The position numbers were made by a program, and so were the translations under genes. DNA of 64,000 bases. It comes from Asterias rubens (Eukaryota > Echinodermata > Asteroidea > Forcipulatida > Asteriidae). Positions 36,493-46,881 of the stretch are shown here, piece after piece. Each line of letters starts with the position of its first letter. Within the stretch, counting starts at the first letter, position 1. The stretch lies in contig NC_047065.1 of assembly GCF_902459465.1 (NCBI RefSeq), positions 13,679,634 to 13,743,633 on the forward strand. Reading direction: 5' to 3'. The notes below the pieces were generated by a model, which ran no database searches, was not told the DNA's origin, and saw only the letters and a list, made by a program, of their open reading frames with translations.

Positions 36493-37969
36493 CAGCAAAG
36501 TGCCAACTTTAGAAGCATTTTTTAATTAGGTGCGTTTGTTTACATTTTTATAGTATTTATTTAGCGCAGTCTAGCGTGGCAGGCAAAATACAACTTACAA
36601 GTTTAGCTAAATGCTAGGCCAATTATTTTGTGCTAAGGGGTTCGTTTTTAATTTTCATAATCATATTTATATAATAGAAATAGAAAAAAGAAAAAAAAAA
36701 GTTGGGGTAGTGGTGAGCCAGAGACCAATTGATCTTTTTTTCTTCAGATTGGCATGCAGGGAACTAATTTTTTTAATATTTTTTTCTGTATGATTTTTTC
36801 AACAATTCTTTGTTCTGGAGCAATGATTTGTTTTCAGATGAGCAGAAGGGAGTTTAATTAAGTCGATGAATAAGGGGAGGGGGTAAGGGGTAAAATGGGG
36901 AAAGTTAATTACTGGGGTAATCGTTTGCAATTCGAGTGCTGCAAAAAAACTAAATAATTCAGAAACAAATATCTTTAAACTTTTATTTAATTTCAGTTGC
37001 ATAGCATGTAAACAGCGACAATGAAATAAATATGGGTTGGAAAGTTGACCACCATCTTGAAATCAGTGGAAAGTATATTAACATAATCATCAACAAATAA
37101 AGGTTTAAAAATGGCCTTGGTGCCCTTTCAGTTGGCCTTGGTGCCCCTTTCTTTTTTAGAGCTTTTGAGGCCAAGTGGCCTTGCCCCTCTGAAGCTAAAG
37201 GTTGAGGCCTGAACACCCCTTTCACAGAATGGTTTAGTCCAACTTGGTGGTTGCAAAGCGATGCGACAGGTTCAAAATATAAACCTGGGAATTTGCTACG
37301 GGATCTGACAAGTTTGCAAAATATCAATTTGCTCAAAGTTATTTATATTCTAATTTAAAATTACAGCCTTTGGGATTGCCCTCTCAAAATACAGCATCGT
37401 TGTCCCACGAGGGGGTTAACAACTTCCGTGTCTACAGCTTAACATAGACCCCTTGAATGTGACGTCACTCGCTGGGGTCAAAGGAGACAAATGATTGGAC
37501 GATTGCTGTTCTTTGTGCATGAAGACTTGCGCGTCGGTGAAGCATTTCGCGTTATGCAAGGGGTCTTTTACCAAATGTATACAGTCTGTCTGGAGTCTGA
37601 CTGAGAATGCAGCTTGCACACTTTGTCGGACTCCAGTCCCCTGACTCCCTTCGTATAATGCTCACTTAACGAGCTGTAGCTGCCACATAAGATCAGTGCA
37701 TTTTACCAAATTTAAAAACAGTTAAAGGGACAGTTACAAAAAAAATTAAGTTGAAAGCCAATTCTTCCCAGACATCAGCTGAGTCTGGGAGAAGTCGTAG
37801 TCTTGAAAGCCCTAGGCTAGTGGGCTATCTGGAGCATTCTTCTATGGTTTTCTCTTTACGAATATATATATAGACACGCAACTTGTGTGGGCCCGCTAAG
37901 CTAGCTTTGTCATTTTAAGAATCCTGCTGAAACTTTGTCTGATAAATGTCCGTCCTTTTTGTCTCCTAG
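36493..37969. other. Gene-free stretch upstream of the snoRNA host gene
   Basis: A dispersed repeat with GGCCTTGGTGCCCCTTTC and CTCTGAAGCTAAAGGTTGAGG lies at about 37110-37215 (also at 45860-46010, 46540-46645, 62520-62680). A promoter for the host gene should be here or near 39 kb but no TATA box or TOP motif is convincing. Confidence 0.4.
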
Positions 37970-38098
37970 ATCATTTCATGACGAATAGTTTGACATTCAA
38001 GAGTGATGACTTCGTGCAGAATAGCAGCTGGTTTGAAGACTGCTGGAGGTTTCAAAATGATCAGCACAAATATCTGCCAGCCTGTCTACAAATCAAAT
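37970..38098 (+). other. Possible 5' exon of the snoRNA host gene
   Basis: Bounded by a good acceptor (GTCTCCTAG) and a donor (GTAAGA). It contains a short open stretch starting with an ATG at 37978. The last 30 or so bases and the start of the following intron are repeated at about 38170-38236 without a usable donor, resembling the local duplications in the host gene downstream. No family recognised. It could instead be chance splice-like sequence. Confidence 0.3.
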
Positions 38099-39363
38099 GT
38101 AAGAATGTTATTTTAAGATGATTTCAATGATGCATTTTGAGAGTATACTTTTATTATGTATTCCAAGGAAATATCTGCCAGCCTGTCTACAAATCAAATG
38201 TTAAAATTTTATTTTAACATGATTTCAATGATGCTTTTCTGATATGTATTCCGAGGACCGAGCTTGTCCAACAATTAGCGTAGCAAAAATTGTTCACTGC
38301 GCTTATTTTGTGCACACTGAATAAGTAGCAAATAGTTATTTTTGAGTAACAACTGATGCAGTTTTTGTAGCATTCTGCTCTGCTATACAGGGGTAATCAT
38401 TCACTATATCAGTTTTGTTTAGCCCGAGTAAAAAAAAACATGTTTCACGTCCGAGTTTTTCAAAAAAAGGAGGAAGAGGGGCTTTTTATTTTTGATTTCA
38501 AGATGGCCCCCATTCTTTGTTAAAATGTCAAATGTACATAGTTTTTTCTACTGCTGAAATACACAAAACATAAATGAAACCATTTAGTCGAGGCATTCAG
38601 ACGAGGCATTCAGATTGTTTTTGCTGAGATCATTTAAAATAATCCTATTAAAAAAAGAAATTAAGGAGCGCATAAAAAAATTAAATAAAAAAGGAGGCGG
38701 TCTGTAACAAGGAAGCGGGCGGGGACGCTAAGCATGTTTCTTTTTTTACTTGGCCTTACATCTTTCAGAGATATGGATAAGCAGATTTTTTTCATAAACC
38801 AGCGGCAGCGTTTGCAGCGGCAGCGTTGGTTTATGAAAATTCCCCCTTTATTAACCTCACCTTTTTTAATTATGTTTACTTTAAATGCCAAACACTCAGA
38901 ATTTTGAAAAAATACGTTTGCCTTGCAGGAAGGGTTAACAACAAATATATCAACTTGACACTAATACATATCAAAGTTCAAGCAATTAATATCAATCTTG
39001 TTTGTTTCATTTTTTGATAGGTTGTTTTTGACAGTAGCGGAAAATGTCGTCGCAAGCAGCTGTTCTTTGATGTTTGCAAACGACCAACCGATAAATAATC
39101 TACATCAGAAATGACAACTCAAAGTAAGAACTTCTTTCATTTAAGAGTCTTTTTGCATGAACATGATCCTTGAAAAATAAAGCAAAATAGTTGATGTGGA
39201 GTTGACCTGTCCCAGATTAATTAAAAGTGACACTCTGACTTTGTTGAGACAGAATCTTGGATTTACTCTAAGATCTTGGTAGGCAACAAAACCACAGGCT
39301 TTTATTTTCTTCCCGAGTTTGTAAAGAATGCAACCTTTTTTGCTTGTTTCTGGCTCATAAGAT

Positions 39364-39459
39364 GTGGTGTTACAGTGACGATACAAAAGCTCGCCGCTTT
39401 GAGCTTTTTGGAGCGCTGAAGACATTTCTGTTTTTCGAAACACCTCCGAGTTTCACCAC
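39364..39459 (+). ncRNA. C/D-box snoRNA family A, copy 1 (D box degenerate)
   Basis: A 96-nt intronic RNA closed by a perfect GTGGTG/CACCAC stem. The C box is GTGACGA (consensus RUGAUGA) and the D box position reads CCGA instead of CUGA (39446-39449). An internal hairpin AAGCTC/GAGCTT follows the C box. Unlike the other two copies, this one has a canonical internal D' box (CTGA, 39416-39419) after GGAGCG. The guide target is not recognised. It lies between host exons 1 and 2. It may be decaying, or may work only through its D' box. Confidence 0.72.
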
Positions 39460-39814
39460 AATCTTTCAAATAAGAATGAAGTGCCATCGAAAAAGGGTTC
39501 AAATCATGGGTCAAAAGGTTGATCTGTTCTAAAATGCAAATTTTGTTTTCCTGTCTTCCATAATAATAGGTCAAATTCTTCAAAGATGGCTTGAAAACTA
39601 AGTGGGATGTTGTCATCCATGGAAGTGCCTTCTAAGATGGTAAGCGCCTTTGTTTTGTTTATATTATTTAAATTTTTACTAAAATTGCAGCTGATCTGTA
39701 GCATAGAGTTCTAGACCAAAAGAAATATTGCATATTATTGTGAAATTAATCTGGCCTTTCCTGCTCATTTCTGGCTCAAACACTGAAAAAAGGAAGAAGT
39801 TGATTTGATTAGAT

Positions 39815-39910
39815 GTGGTGTTACAGTGACGATACAAAAGCTCGCCGCTTTGAGCTTTTTGGAGCGTTGAAGACATTTCTGTTTTTCGAAACACCTCTGA
39901 GTTTCACCAC
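39815..39910 (+). ncRNA. C/D-box snoRNA family A, copy 2
   Basis: Same length (96 nt) and same GTGGTG/CACCAC terminal stem as the copy about 450 bp upstream. The C box is GTGACGA, the D box is canonical CTGA (39897-39900), and the internal D'-like box is TTGA. It sits between host exons 2 and 3, about 117 nt before the acceptor. The element just 5' of D is TTCGAAACACCT, and no rRNA target for it is known to me. Its 5' position in the host and unusual length recall U22, but I see no sequence proof of that. Confidence 0.8.
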
Positions 39911-40248
39911 AATCTTTCAAATAAGAATAAAGTGCCAACGAAAAAGGGTTCAAATCACAGGTCAAATGGTTGATTTGTTTTAAAAATGCAGATTCTGCTT
40001 TTCTGTCCTGTCTTCCATAATAAATAGGTCAATTTCTTCAAAGCTGACTTGAAGACTAGGTGGGAAATTGTCAGCCATGGAAGTGCCTCCTAAGATGGTA
40101 AGCGCCTTTGTTTTGTTTTTCTTTATTGAATATTTGCTTAAGGTGTCTCAAACTGGACAAAAAATAAGACCAACCATTAGGAAAAGAATACAGCTTTTCC
40201 TGCTCATTTCTGGCTCATACACTGGGGGAAAAAATGAGTAAATTAGAT

Positions 40249-40344
40249 GTGGTGTGACAGTGATGATACAAAAGCTCGCCGCTTTGAGCTTTTTGGAGCG
40301 TTGAAGACATTTCTGTTTTTCGAAACACCTCTGAGTTTCACCAC
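40249..40344 (+). ncRNA. C/D-box snoRNA family A, copy 3
   Basis: This copy has the best consensus boxes: C box GTGATGA (40260-40266) and D box CTGA (40331-40334), inside the same 6-bp GTGGTG/CACCAC stem with 96-nt spacing. It differs from copies 1 and 2 mainly near the C box. The intron that carries it was later enlarged by a retrotransposon fragment (40487-41001) and by two partial copies of the adjoining exon. Confidence 0.82.
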
Positions 40345-40486
40345 AATCTTTCAAATAAGAATAAGGTATAACAAAATTGACCAGTCAAAAGGTCTGTCTA
40401 GTCTTTAAAAAGAGGGGGGGGGGGGTTCCTTGTATTCCATGATGAATCCGTAAATTTCTTCAAAGGACTATGGCTGCTGCCTCCTG

Positions 40487-41001
40487 AATGGTGTTTCACA
40501 GAAAGATGTTTCCCGCCTTGAACGGCTCCAAAACCGCTGTGCCAGACTTATCTTTAAGCTGCCCAAATTCACTCACTCATCTCCACTTCTCAAGCAATTA
40601 CACTGGCTTCCAGTTGCCCAACGCATTCAATTCCGTACAATGGTCCACACATATAAATCCCTCAATCACTGTGCCCCGGATTATCTCTCCTCTCTCCTTT
40701 CACTCCAGACATCTTCGTACTCTCTTCGCTCTACTACTGGTAAATCCCTTTCAGTTCACAAAACCCATAAACTTGCAGGTGATAGGGCATTTTCAATTGC
40801 TGCTCCCCGACTATGGAATTCTCTACCTACCCTAACCAGAAGCTCTAACAGTGTCCCAGCCTTCAAACGTGCTCTCAAAACCCACCTTTTTGCCTCTTCG
40901 TAGCTGGTCGTCTTTATCTTTGTTCTGTCTTTTTCCCTCTTTCCTTCTCAGCGCCTTGTATCCTTTGGCAATTTGGCGCTTTATAAATACTGTTATTATT
41001 A
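40487..41001 (+). mobile_element. Non-LTR retrotransposon 3' end (CR1/L2-like), fragment 1
   Basis: Frame 40487-40903 encodes the C-terminal tail of a reverse-transcriptase protein (RLERLQNRCARLIF, LHWLPVAQRIQFRTMV, RLWNSLP). It is followed by a short 3' UTR ending GCGCTTTATAAATACTGTTATTATTA, of the kind that terminates such elements. It is 5'-truncated and sits in the host-gene intron after snoRNA family A copy 3, splitting partial copies of the adjacent exon. Confidence 0.88.
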
Positions 41002-41295
41002 AAGATAAAAACATGGTTTCTTGTATTGCATGATGAGTAGGTTAACTTCCTCAAAGATTAAACAAAATGTTTTCTTGTATTCCAGGATGAATGGGTAAAT
41101 TTCTTCAAAGATGATGAGATTGATGTGAAGACTTTTTGGGAAATTGTCATCCATTGAGGTGCCTCCTAAGATGGTAAGCCTTTGTTTTGTGTAATATTCA
41201 ATATTATATGCAAAATGCTACAGTATTTGAGTAATATTGACCTGTGGTGTAACTTACAATAGGGTTTTAATCTATAAAAAAAAAAGTATTGTTTG

Positions 41296-41372
41296 TTGGT
41301 CTGTGATGAATTAAAATAGACAAGCATATATCTGACAACTTGCTGCGGATGTATATTTTATTCTGAGACCAA
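41296..41372 (+). ncRNA. SNORD27: U27 (SNORD27) snoRNA, copy 1
   Basis: C/D snoRNA guiding 2'-O-methylation of 18S rRNA. Closed by a perfect TTGGTC/GACCAA stem; C box GTGATGA (41303-41309), D' box CTGA (41332-41335), D box CTGA (41363-41366). The element before D' contains AGACAAGCATAT, complementary to the CATATGCTTGTCT near the 5' end of 18S rRNA. The fifth-nucleotide rule points to A27, the known U27 site. It is intronic between host exons 4 and 5. Confidence 0.9.
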
Positions 41373-42006
41373 TGAAAACAATCCAAGGTTTTCCCTTACA
41401 ATACTTTGAAATACTCTTCCACTGAACCTTCAGACTTGCTAGACTCAAGCTTCAAAACTGACCAGAAAAACCACAATCTGAACTTTAAGTATCGCTGAGC
41501 TGCCAACTTTAAATGTTTCTTCAAAAAGCTCCCTGAAATTTAACTAATCTTTCCATTTTCTGATGAACAACTTTTAAAAATCTCCTTGGTTCTGGAATAT
41601 TATTTTCTCTATTATGTAGAATTTCATTCTGAAAATCTCCCCGATTTCAAGATGCACTTGTTGACTACTCTGGCACAGTCATTATGCAAATTATTATTTT
41701 TTATTATTTTTGATCAATAACTTTTTTTCTTCAGGTATTAATTATTTCTCAGTTGCACAGTTGAATAAGTAAATGTTGCCTATTATTCCAGTACGTTGTA
41801 TTTTTCAATTGACAGGTGCAAGAGTTTTGTGCCGACTTTCAGCAGCATGTTCAAGTCTTGTCAAACCTCCAGGGTAAGTTGTTAGTTTAAAGTCATGACT
41901 TGTGTTATTAAGGCTTTTTATGTGATTTTCTTTGACAATTGATGCCAAAATGAAAATCTAAAACGTGAAGTTGTCATTGAATAGAAATGGATTCTTAAGA
42001 AGACTA

Positions 42007-42071
42007 GCGAATGATGATCATCGTCCTTCGACTAACTGGATGTCTGAAAATTGGCTCTGATGACCTGACGC
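42007..42071 (+). ncRNA. C/D-box snoRNA family C, copy 1 (target unknown)
   Basis: About 65 nt with a GCG/CGC closing stem, C box ATGATGA (42011-42017), internal CTGA (42044-42047) and D box CTGA (42065-42068). The segment before D (GGCTCTGATGAC) is identical in both copies, while the one before the internal CTGA differs at the diagnostic fifth position. The D-side guide is therefore more likely the functional one. I know no rRNA or snRNA stretch complementary to it. Intronic between host exons 5 and 6. Confidence 0.72.
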
Positions 42072-42084
42072 CTGTCTAGTGTCG

Positions 42085-42235
42085 AACATAGTTTGTTTTT
42101 GTCGTGGTCAAGCACATGGGACTCTGGCTTCCGTGTTTCTATTAGCAGAATGTGGGTTCAAGACACTTGACCATTTGATGCGTCCTTTGGGTTGGACGCA
42201 AGGCCTTTTGTCCTGCATGTTGTGTTATGTTGGTA
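42085..42235 (+). mobile_element. tRNA-like SINE in the host-gene intron 5
   Basis: TCGTGGTCAAGCACATGGG (A-box region) and AGAATGTGGGTTCAAGACAC (B-box region), then GACCATTTGATGCGTCC. It lies just after snoRNA family C copy 1. Confidence 0.5.
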
Positions 42236-42635
42236 ACGCTTGTTGCCGAGAAAAGGGGTTCACCCATTGTTTCGACCAAGTGTGCCACAGTACCTTGTGA
42301 AACGGATCTCGTGTTTCATAAACTTCCAAACCTGTCTTTAAAGTGTTTCCCTTTTAATTCCTTGAGCACCACATTGTTAGATATATGAGAAACTGTTGCC
42401 TAATATTCCAGTATGTTGTATTTTTTAATTGACAGGTACAACAGTTTTGTGCCGTCTGTTTCAGCAACATGTCAAAGCCTTATCATACACTCCAGGTAAG
42501 TTGTTAGTAAGTTTTGAACTGTTTTCATTTGATTATCTATTGCAACTGATTCCAAAATGAAAAGCTAAAACAGGCTTTACTTCTGCCTGTCAGAATATAC
42601 TTGTCATGGATTTGAAATGGATTCTTAAGAAGACT

Positions 42636-42702
42636 GGCGAATGATGATCATCGTCCTTCGACTAACTGTATGTCTGATAATTGGCTCTGATGACCTGACG
42701 CC
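42636..42702 (+). ncRNA. C/D-box snoRNA family C, copy 2 (target unknown)
   Basis: Second copy, with a longer closing stem (GGCG/CGCC). C box ATGATGA 42641-42647, internal CTGA 42674-42677, D box CTGA 42695-42698. Flanking intron sequence (ATGGATTCTTAAGAAGACT) is shared with copy 1, showing that exon, intron and snoRNA were duplicated as one block. It lies between host exons 6 and 7. Confidence 0.74.
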
Positions 42703-43049
42703 TTCTCTTTGTTTGAGCGCCATGAGCACCATGTTGTTGGATATGTGTGCTATTTTAGACACAAATGTTTTTGTTATTTTCAGGAAGTTACTGAAATCTC
42801 TGACATTTTAAACAACACTTTCCTATTTTCCTTGTTTAGGGTTTGTTCTCGAAACTCAAGAGGGCCTCTGTCGTCAATAATGAAGGTAATTACGTTTCAT
42901 CTTGCTTAGTAAATCCAGGCATGATATTTTTGTACTTGACGTATTTCACAATCAAACTGGTTGCAGTCGCATTTCACAATCAAAACACTGATTTTATCCG
43001 AAAATGAAGGCAAATTATAATGGGAAATGAGAAGAACTAGTGAAACCAG

Positions 43050-43125
43050 TACCAATGATGAACCTAACTCAAGACAAGCATATGTCTGATTTAAGACTGA
43101 AGACTTTCAAATGTGTTCTGAGGTA
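43050..43125 (+). ncRNA. SNORD27: U27 (SNORD27) snoRNA, copy 2
   Basis: C box ATGATGA (43055-43061), D' box CTGA (43086-43089) and D box CTGA (43118-43121), closed by TACC/GGTA. The guide AAGACAAGCATATGT before D' is one base closer to perfect for 18S A27 than in the first copy. It diverges strongly from copy 1 outside boxes and guide, so the two U27 genes are old duplicates. Intron between host exons 7 and 8. Confidence 0.9.
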
Positions 43126-43204
43126 TGGTACATCCCATCTTCCTTAGTACTAGGGGAGTGGGATTTCATTTAAAGGGTGTAATGTAACTTTCGTAGGACA
43201 AAAA

Positions 43205-43495
43205 ACACAATGTCCACAGATTTACACTAAACTTGCACAGTTGAAGTTATTGATAGTAGAAAGCTTCCCTGAAAATACTACGTGCTGTAGTTTTGAGGAA
43301 ATGAGTAAAACAATGTCGTGAAAATAATTTTTGTCTCGTGAGACGAAAATTATTTTAAGCAAACGTATTTTCATGACATTGTTTTACTCATTTCTCAAAA
43401 ACTACAGCACCTCAGCAAGTAATATTTGAAGGGAAGCTTCCAACTATCATAATCTTCAAACCCTGCAAGTTTAATGTAAATCTATGGACATTTTG
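43205..43495. mobile_element. Fold-back MITE in host-gene intron 7
   Basis: TCCACAGATTTACACTAAACTTGCA mirrors TGCAAGTTTAATGTAAATCTATGGA. The inner arms include GTAGTTTTGAGGAAATGAGTAAAAC, centre TTTTTGTCTCGTGAGACGAAAA. It follows the second U27 gene, leaving snoRNA and splice sites intact. Confidence 0.85.
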
Positions 43496-43873
43496 AAAGG
43501 GGACCCAAATCCTTAAAGGTAGTAAAGTAAATTTCATTTTCCCTTAAATTTGTACCTTTTGGGTGTGTGTGTCACACACCCTCGATTGCTCTGTGAGTTT
43601 TGCAGTTAATGAAAAGAGCACATAATTGTTGAGTAAAATAATCTTTGTGTAAAATTTTCAGCTGTCGAGTAAACTGGATTTGCAGAAGGAACAAGACTAA
43701 GATGGATCAAAGGTAAATAAGAAAAACTTGTATTAACTAAGTGTCCATGGTGTGTTTTTAACATGAATGTCTTAAATATTCCCTTAGCTTTCCTACTTCA
43801 ATCAATATCAAGCTTTATTGAATAGTTCCCCCGTAAAAGTAGTTGCCATGTTCGGGAACTTTGAGTTTCATAG

Positions 43874-43948
43874 TGGAGCAGTGATGAGCTATCTAGTCTC
43901 GTTCGTATGATCTACATGATTATACAAATTAACTACTTCTGAGCTCCA
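43874..43948 (+). ncRNA. SNORD30: U30-like (SNORD30) snoRNA
   Basis: C box GTGATGA (43881-43887) and D box CTGA (43939-43942) inside a TGGAGC/GCTCCA closing stem, 75 nt. The segment TCTCGTTCGT ends directly before an ATGA (43917-43920) that takes the D' place. It can pair with the 28S stretch ATGAACGAGA (one G-U pair), and the fifth nucleotide falls on the adenosine methylated through vertebrate U30. The D' box departs from CTGA. Intron between host exons 8 and 9. Confidence 0.72.
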
Positions 43949-44179
43949 ACTACGCATGATTGTTCTTCCTATATAAGTCCGAATTCAAGTTTTGTTTCCC
44001 CAAATTGTTAATCAATTGTCTGAAAAGTCTTTTAAAGCCATGTTGGTCAGCCCGGCCTTGTACTCTGTAAATTAATATAATAAAAAGTTAAAAACTTTTT
44101 CTTCAAGGCCAAGTAGCCTGGCTCCATTGAATATCCTGCAAAAATCATTGATAATAATTGTACAAGTAAGTCCTTCAGG

Positions 44180-44235
44180 GCGGAGTGGTTGCACACTCAG
44201 GACTCGAGTGATCAGCAGAGTGTGGGTTCTAGTCC
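44180..44235 (+). mobile_element. tRNA-like SINE head
   Basis: GGCGGAGTGGTTGCACACTC then GAGTGTGGGTTCTAGTCC, A and B boxes at tRNA-like spacing. Its tail (CTTAAGCAAGACACTTGACC) reappears after the next MITE at 44755, so the MITE at 44237-44735 seems to be inserted within the SINE. Confidence 0.65.
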
Positions 44236-44236
44236 T

Positions 44237-44735
44237 GGGCCCAATTTCATAGCGCTGCTAAGCACAAAAATTTGCTAAGCATTCTTCCTTGATAAAAACA
44301 GGATTACTTATCAAATTTCCATTTGTTGCATATTGCTTGTAACTGGTATTCAGCTGTTGTTGGCTTATCCTCTAAGCCACCTCTAAGGAAGCTTGGGTTC
44401 CTTTTTGGTTTCAATTTGTTATATTATTTATCGATTTAATTTAATTTAACTTAATTTTTAATTTAAAATATTTGTTTTTCCTATTCTATTTATTTTTCTT
44501 GTGTTCTCTTGCTTTGTTTTTCCTTGAATCATCTTTTTGCCCTTGACTAGGTTCGTCTGTTTTTTGTAAGGACCCCAATGGAAATAAGTCTAAGTTATTG
44601 GCTTTTTTGGGCTATCCTTGGATAATTTTCTGCAGTATTTCTATCTTTTTTTTTTTTTTGTCTTTTCTCCTGTTGTTAAGTACATGTTTGTATTTTGAGT
44701 AATTTGTGTGCTTAGCAGCTCTATGAAATTGTGCC
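44237..44735. mobile_element. GGGCCCAATTTCATAG-type MITE with internal insert
   Basis: GGGCCCAATTTCATAGCGCTGCTAAGC to GCTTAGCAGCTCTATGAAATTGTGCC. It is twice the length of the 78-319 copy because of a T-rich insert. It splits a SINE in host-gene intron 8. Confidence 0.75.
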
Positions 44736-45074
44736 TTCGTATTGATGTATGTGTCCTTAAGCAAGACACTTGACCATTATTGCTTCATCCTTTTGACGGG
44801 ACATGTATAGCTGTTGATTGATCCTGCAAGTTGTGTAAAATGGACGTAGACAAACAGAACTGTGAAGTTGATTTTAGCAGTAACTTTTTTCATCTCTTCA
44901 CAATGTTTATTCATTTCAGGGAGTCATGTGCATCAATAATCGCCTTAAATCATCAAGTCTCGCTTGGCTTTGCTTGGAAGGGAAGTTTCATTGCCAAAGA
45001 TTTCCACTTTAAGGTAACAATCTGTCAGAACGGATTACTTTAATAACAGAACATGGATGATAGTCCAGTTTTCC

Positions 45075-45231
45075 AATGGGAGACTTTGAGGCGCCAGGTG
45101 GCAGCAGACTTACCAGGTAAATTTCCATTGTTGATGTAGTTCTGAGCATGCGCACATTACCGAGAACAATGGATTTTACCTGGTGAGTCTGCTGCCACCA
45201 AGCGTCCCAAAAGTCCCCATTAGTTTGGCCC
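45075..45231. mobile_element. Fold-back MITE (GGCAGCAGACTTACCAGG arms)
   Basis: Left GGCGCCAGGTGGCAGCAGAC mirrors right GTCTGCTGCCACCAAGCGTC; the centre contains GAGCATGCGCACATTACCGA. Located in host-gene intron 9. Confidence 0.82.
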
Positions 45232-45474
45232 TTGGGACAGATCTAAAAAAAAATGTAATTGAAAAGCCTGAAAAGTGAAAAATTGCAAAGGTCTTGGGTT
45301 CGAGTCCCACCTGAGTAATATGCCTGTGACTTAATTTACAACGAACTCACGTAAGTACTGAGTATACAGTGCTAACACATCCGTGTATATGGGTGTTCAT
45401 AATGATAAGTCTGTGGTATTTTTTTAAGGTCTGTTGAAGCCTACACCATGTAGTTCAGACCTTGTACTTTTTAA

Positions 45475-45851
45475 AGGCAGTGGACACTATTGGTAATTAC
45501 TCAAAATAATTGTTAGCATAAAACCTTACTTGGTAATGAGTAATGGGGAGAGGTTGGTAGTATAAAACATTGTGAGAAACAGCTCCCTCTGAAGTGGAGT
45601 AGTTTTCGAGAAAGAATTAATTTTCCACGAATTTGATTTTGAGACCTCAAGTTACGAATTTGAGGTCTTGAAATCAAGTATCTGAAAGCACACAACTTTG
45701 TGTGACAAGGGTGTTTTTTCTTTCATTATTATCTCGCAACTTTGACGACCAATTGAGCTAAATTTTCACAGGTTTGTTATTTTATGCATATGTTGAGATA
45801 CGCCAAGTGAAAAGACTTGTCTTTGACAATTACCAATAGTGTCCACTGTCT
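45475..45851 (-). mobile_element. TTAA MITE, main family, in host-gene intron 9
   Basis: TTAA 45471-45474 and 45852-45855. Complete, hairpin arm slightly decayed (GAGACCTCAAGTTACGAATT). Confidence 0.92.
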
Positions 45852-45859
45852 TTAAGGGC

Positions 45860-46153
45860 CAAAAATGAGGCATCAGGTCTAAAATTTCATGGAGGCCATG
45901 GCCTCCGTTTCCCTCGTCTTGGCCTTGGTGCCCTTACAAAAATTCCCATAGGCTTATAGATTTTCCAATGGCCTTGCCCTCTCAAAGATGAAATTCCAGG
46001 CCTGAGGCATGTGAAAAGAAGTCATTTTCTGGGTATAGACCTTTCGCTGAGACCAAACAAAGAAAATATGCACCACCGCCCACAACTTTCAGCCAGTGGT
46101 AGGTCTTCGTTAACCGTGATGGTTTTTTTTTGGGGGGGGGGGGGGGGGGGGGC
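45860..46153. repeat. GGCCTTGCCCTCT dispersed repeat and a 21-G run
   Basis: 45860-46010 carries CTTGGCCTTGGTGCCCTT and GGCCTTGCCCTCTCAAAGATG. 46132-46152 is an uninterrupted run of 21 G, a G-quadruplex-prone and error-prone tract inside the transcribed intron. Confidence 0.75.
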
Positions 46154-46184
46154 CTCGCATTAATTGTTGGAGCTTAAGAACAGC

Positions 46185-46250
46185 CCGCAAATGATGATCA
46201 TTTCATAGACCTGTTCTTAAAATCAATGATGATTTATTTTCCTGATGTGG
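46185..46250 (+). ncRNA. Doubtful C/D-box candidate in the ninth host intron
   Basis: ATGATGA at 46191-46197 and CTGA at 46242-46245 can be closed by CCGCA/TGTGG. A second ATGATGA (46226-46232) lies close before the D box. The whole sits inside a larger imperfect inverted repeat (GGAGCTTAAGAACAG near 46169 against CTGGTTCTAAGCTCC ending 46268). It is placed where the one-snoRNA-per-intron rule predicts a snoRNA, but no guide target is recognisable, so it may only be a fold-back repeat. Confidence 0.28.
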
Positions 46251-46881
46251 TGACTGGTTCTAAGCTCCTGAAAACAACTGTCGGTTTTATTTGGGGGATG
46301 GGGTTAATCGGAAGAAAACAAAAGAAGCATTCTAAAACAAAGCCCATTTATTTCCTTCTCAGATAACATCTTTGCTGGCTGAACTCGGCTTTGGTTTCTT
46401 CCACGTGGTAAGTACATAGCTCTGGCTTTGTATTTTTTTATGTTCACATGTAAGCCCTTTTCATACTGCAGAACAATTCACTGGAAATAAACGCAAGACA
46501 ATTTCTGGAAATTTTATTTTACCCCGTTTCACTGGTCTTGGCCTTGGTGCCCCTTCAAAAATGTTCATAGACTTAAAGATGGAAGTGCCCTTTTCAAAAT
46601 GAATATGGCCTTGCCCTCTCAAAGATGAAACTCCATGCCTGGGTTAGTGTTTCCAGGGGAACAGCAATTCCACAGAAGTTTTCCCTGGGTTAGCAAGCAA
46701 TTCAAAGTGTGAAAATGTAAACTACATATTCCCAGGGTTTTATGGTGTAATTTGTCTAGTTTGGAAAAGGCTTAACTCTGGGAATGCAGGGACTTCCTGT
46801 GTTGTACTCCTGGGTGATGGGAGCAAGTATGGTTGGTTAAAATTTGCCAAGGGCAAAATGTTCTCCACCCACCATACTGCT

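Noticed and set aside
46190..46212. Resemblance to U3 snoRNA box A
   Set aside because: Only about a dozen bases are similar, with no U3 box B, C or hinge nearby.
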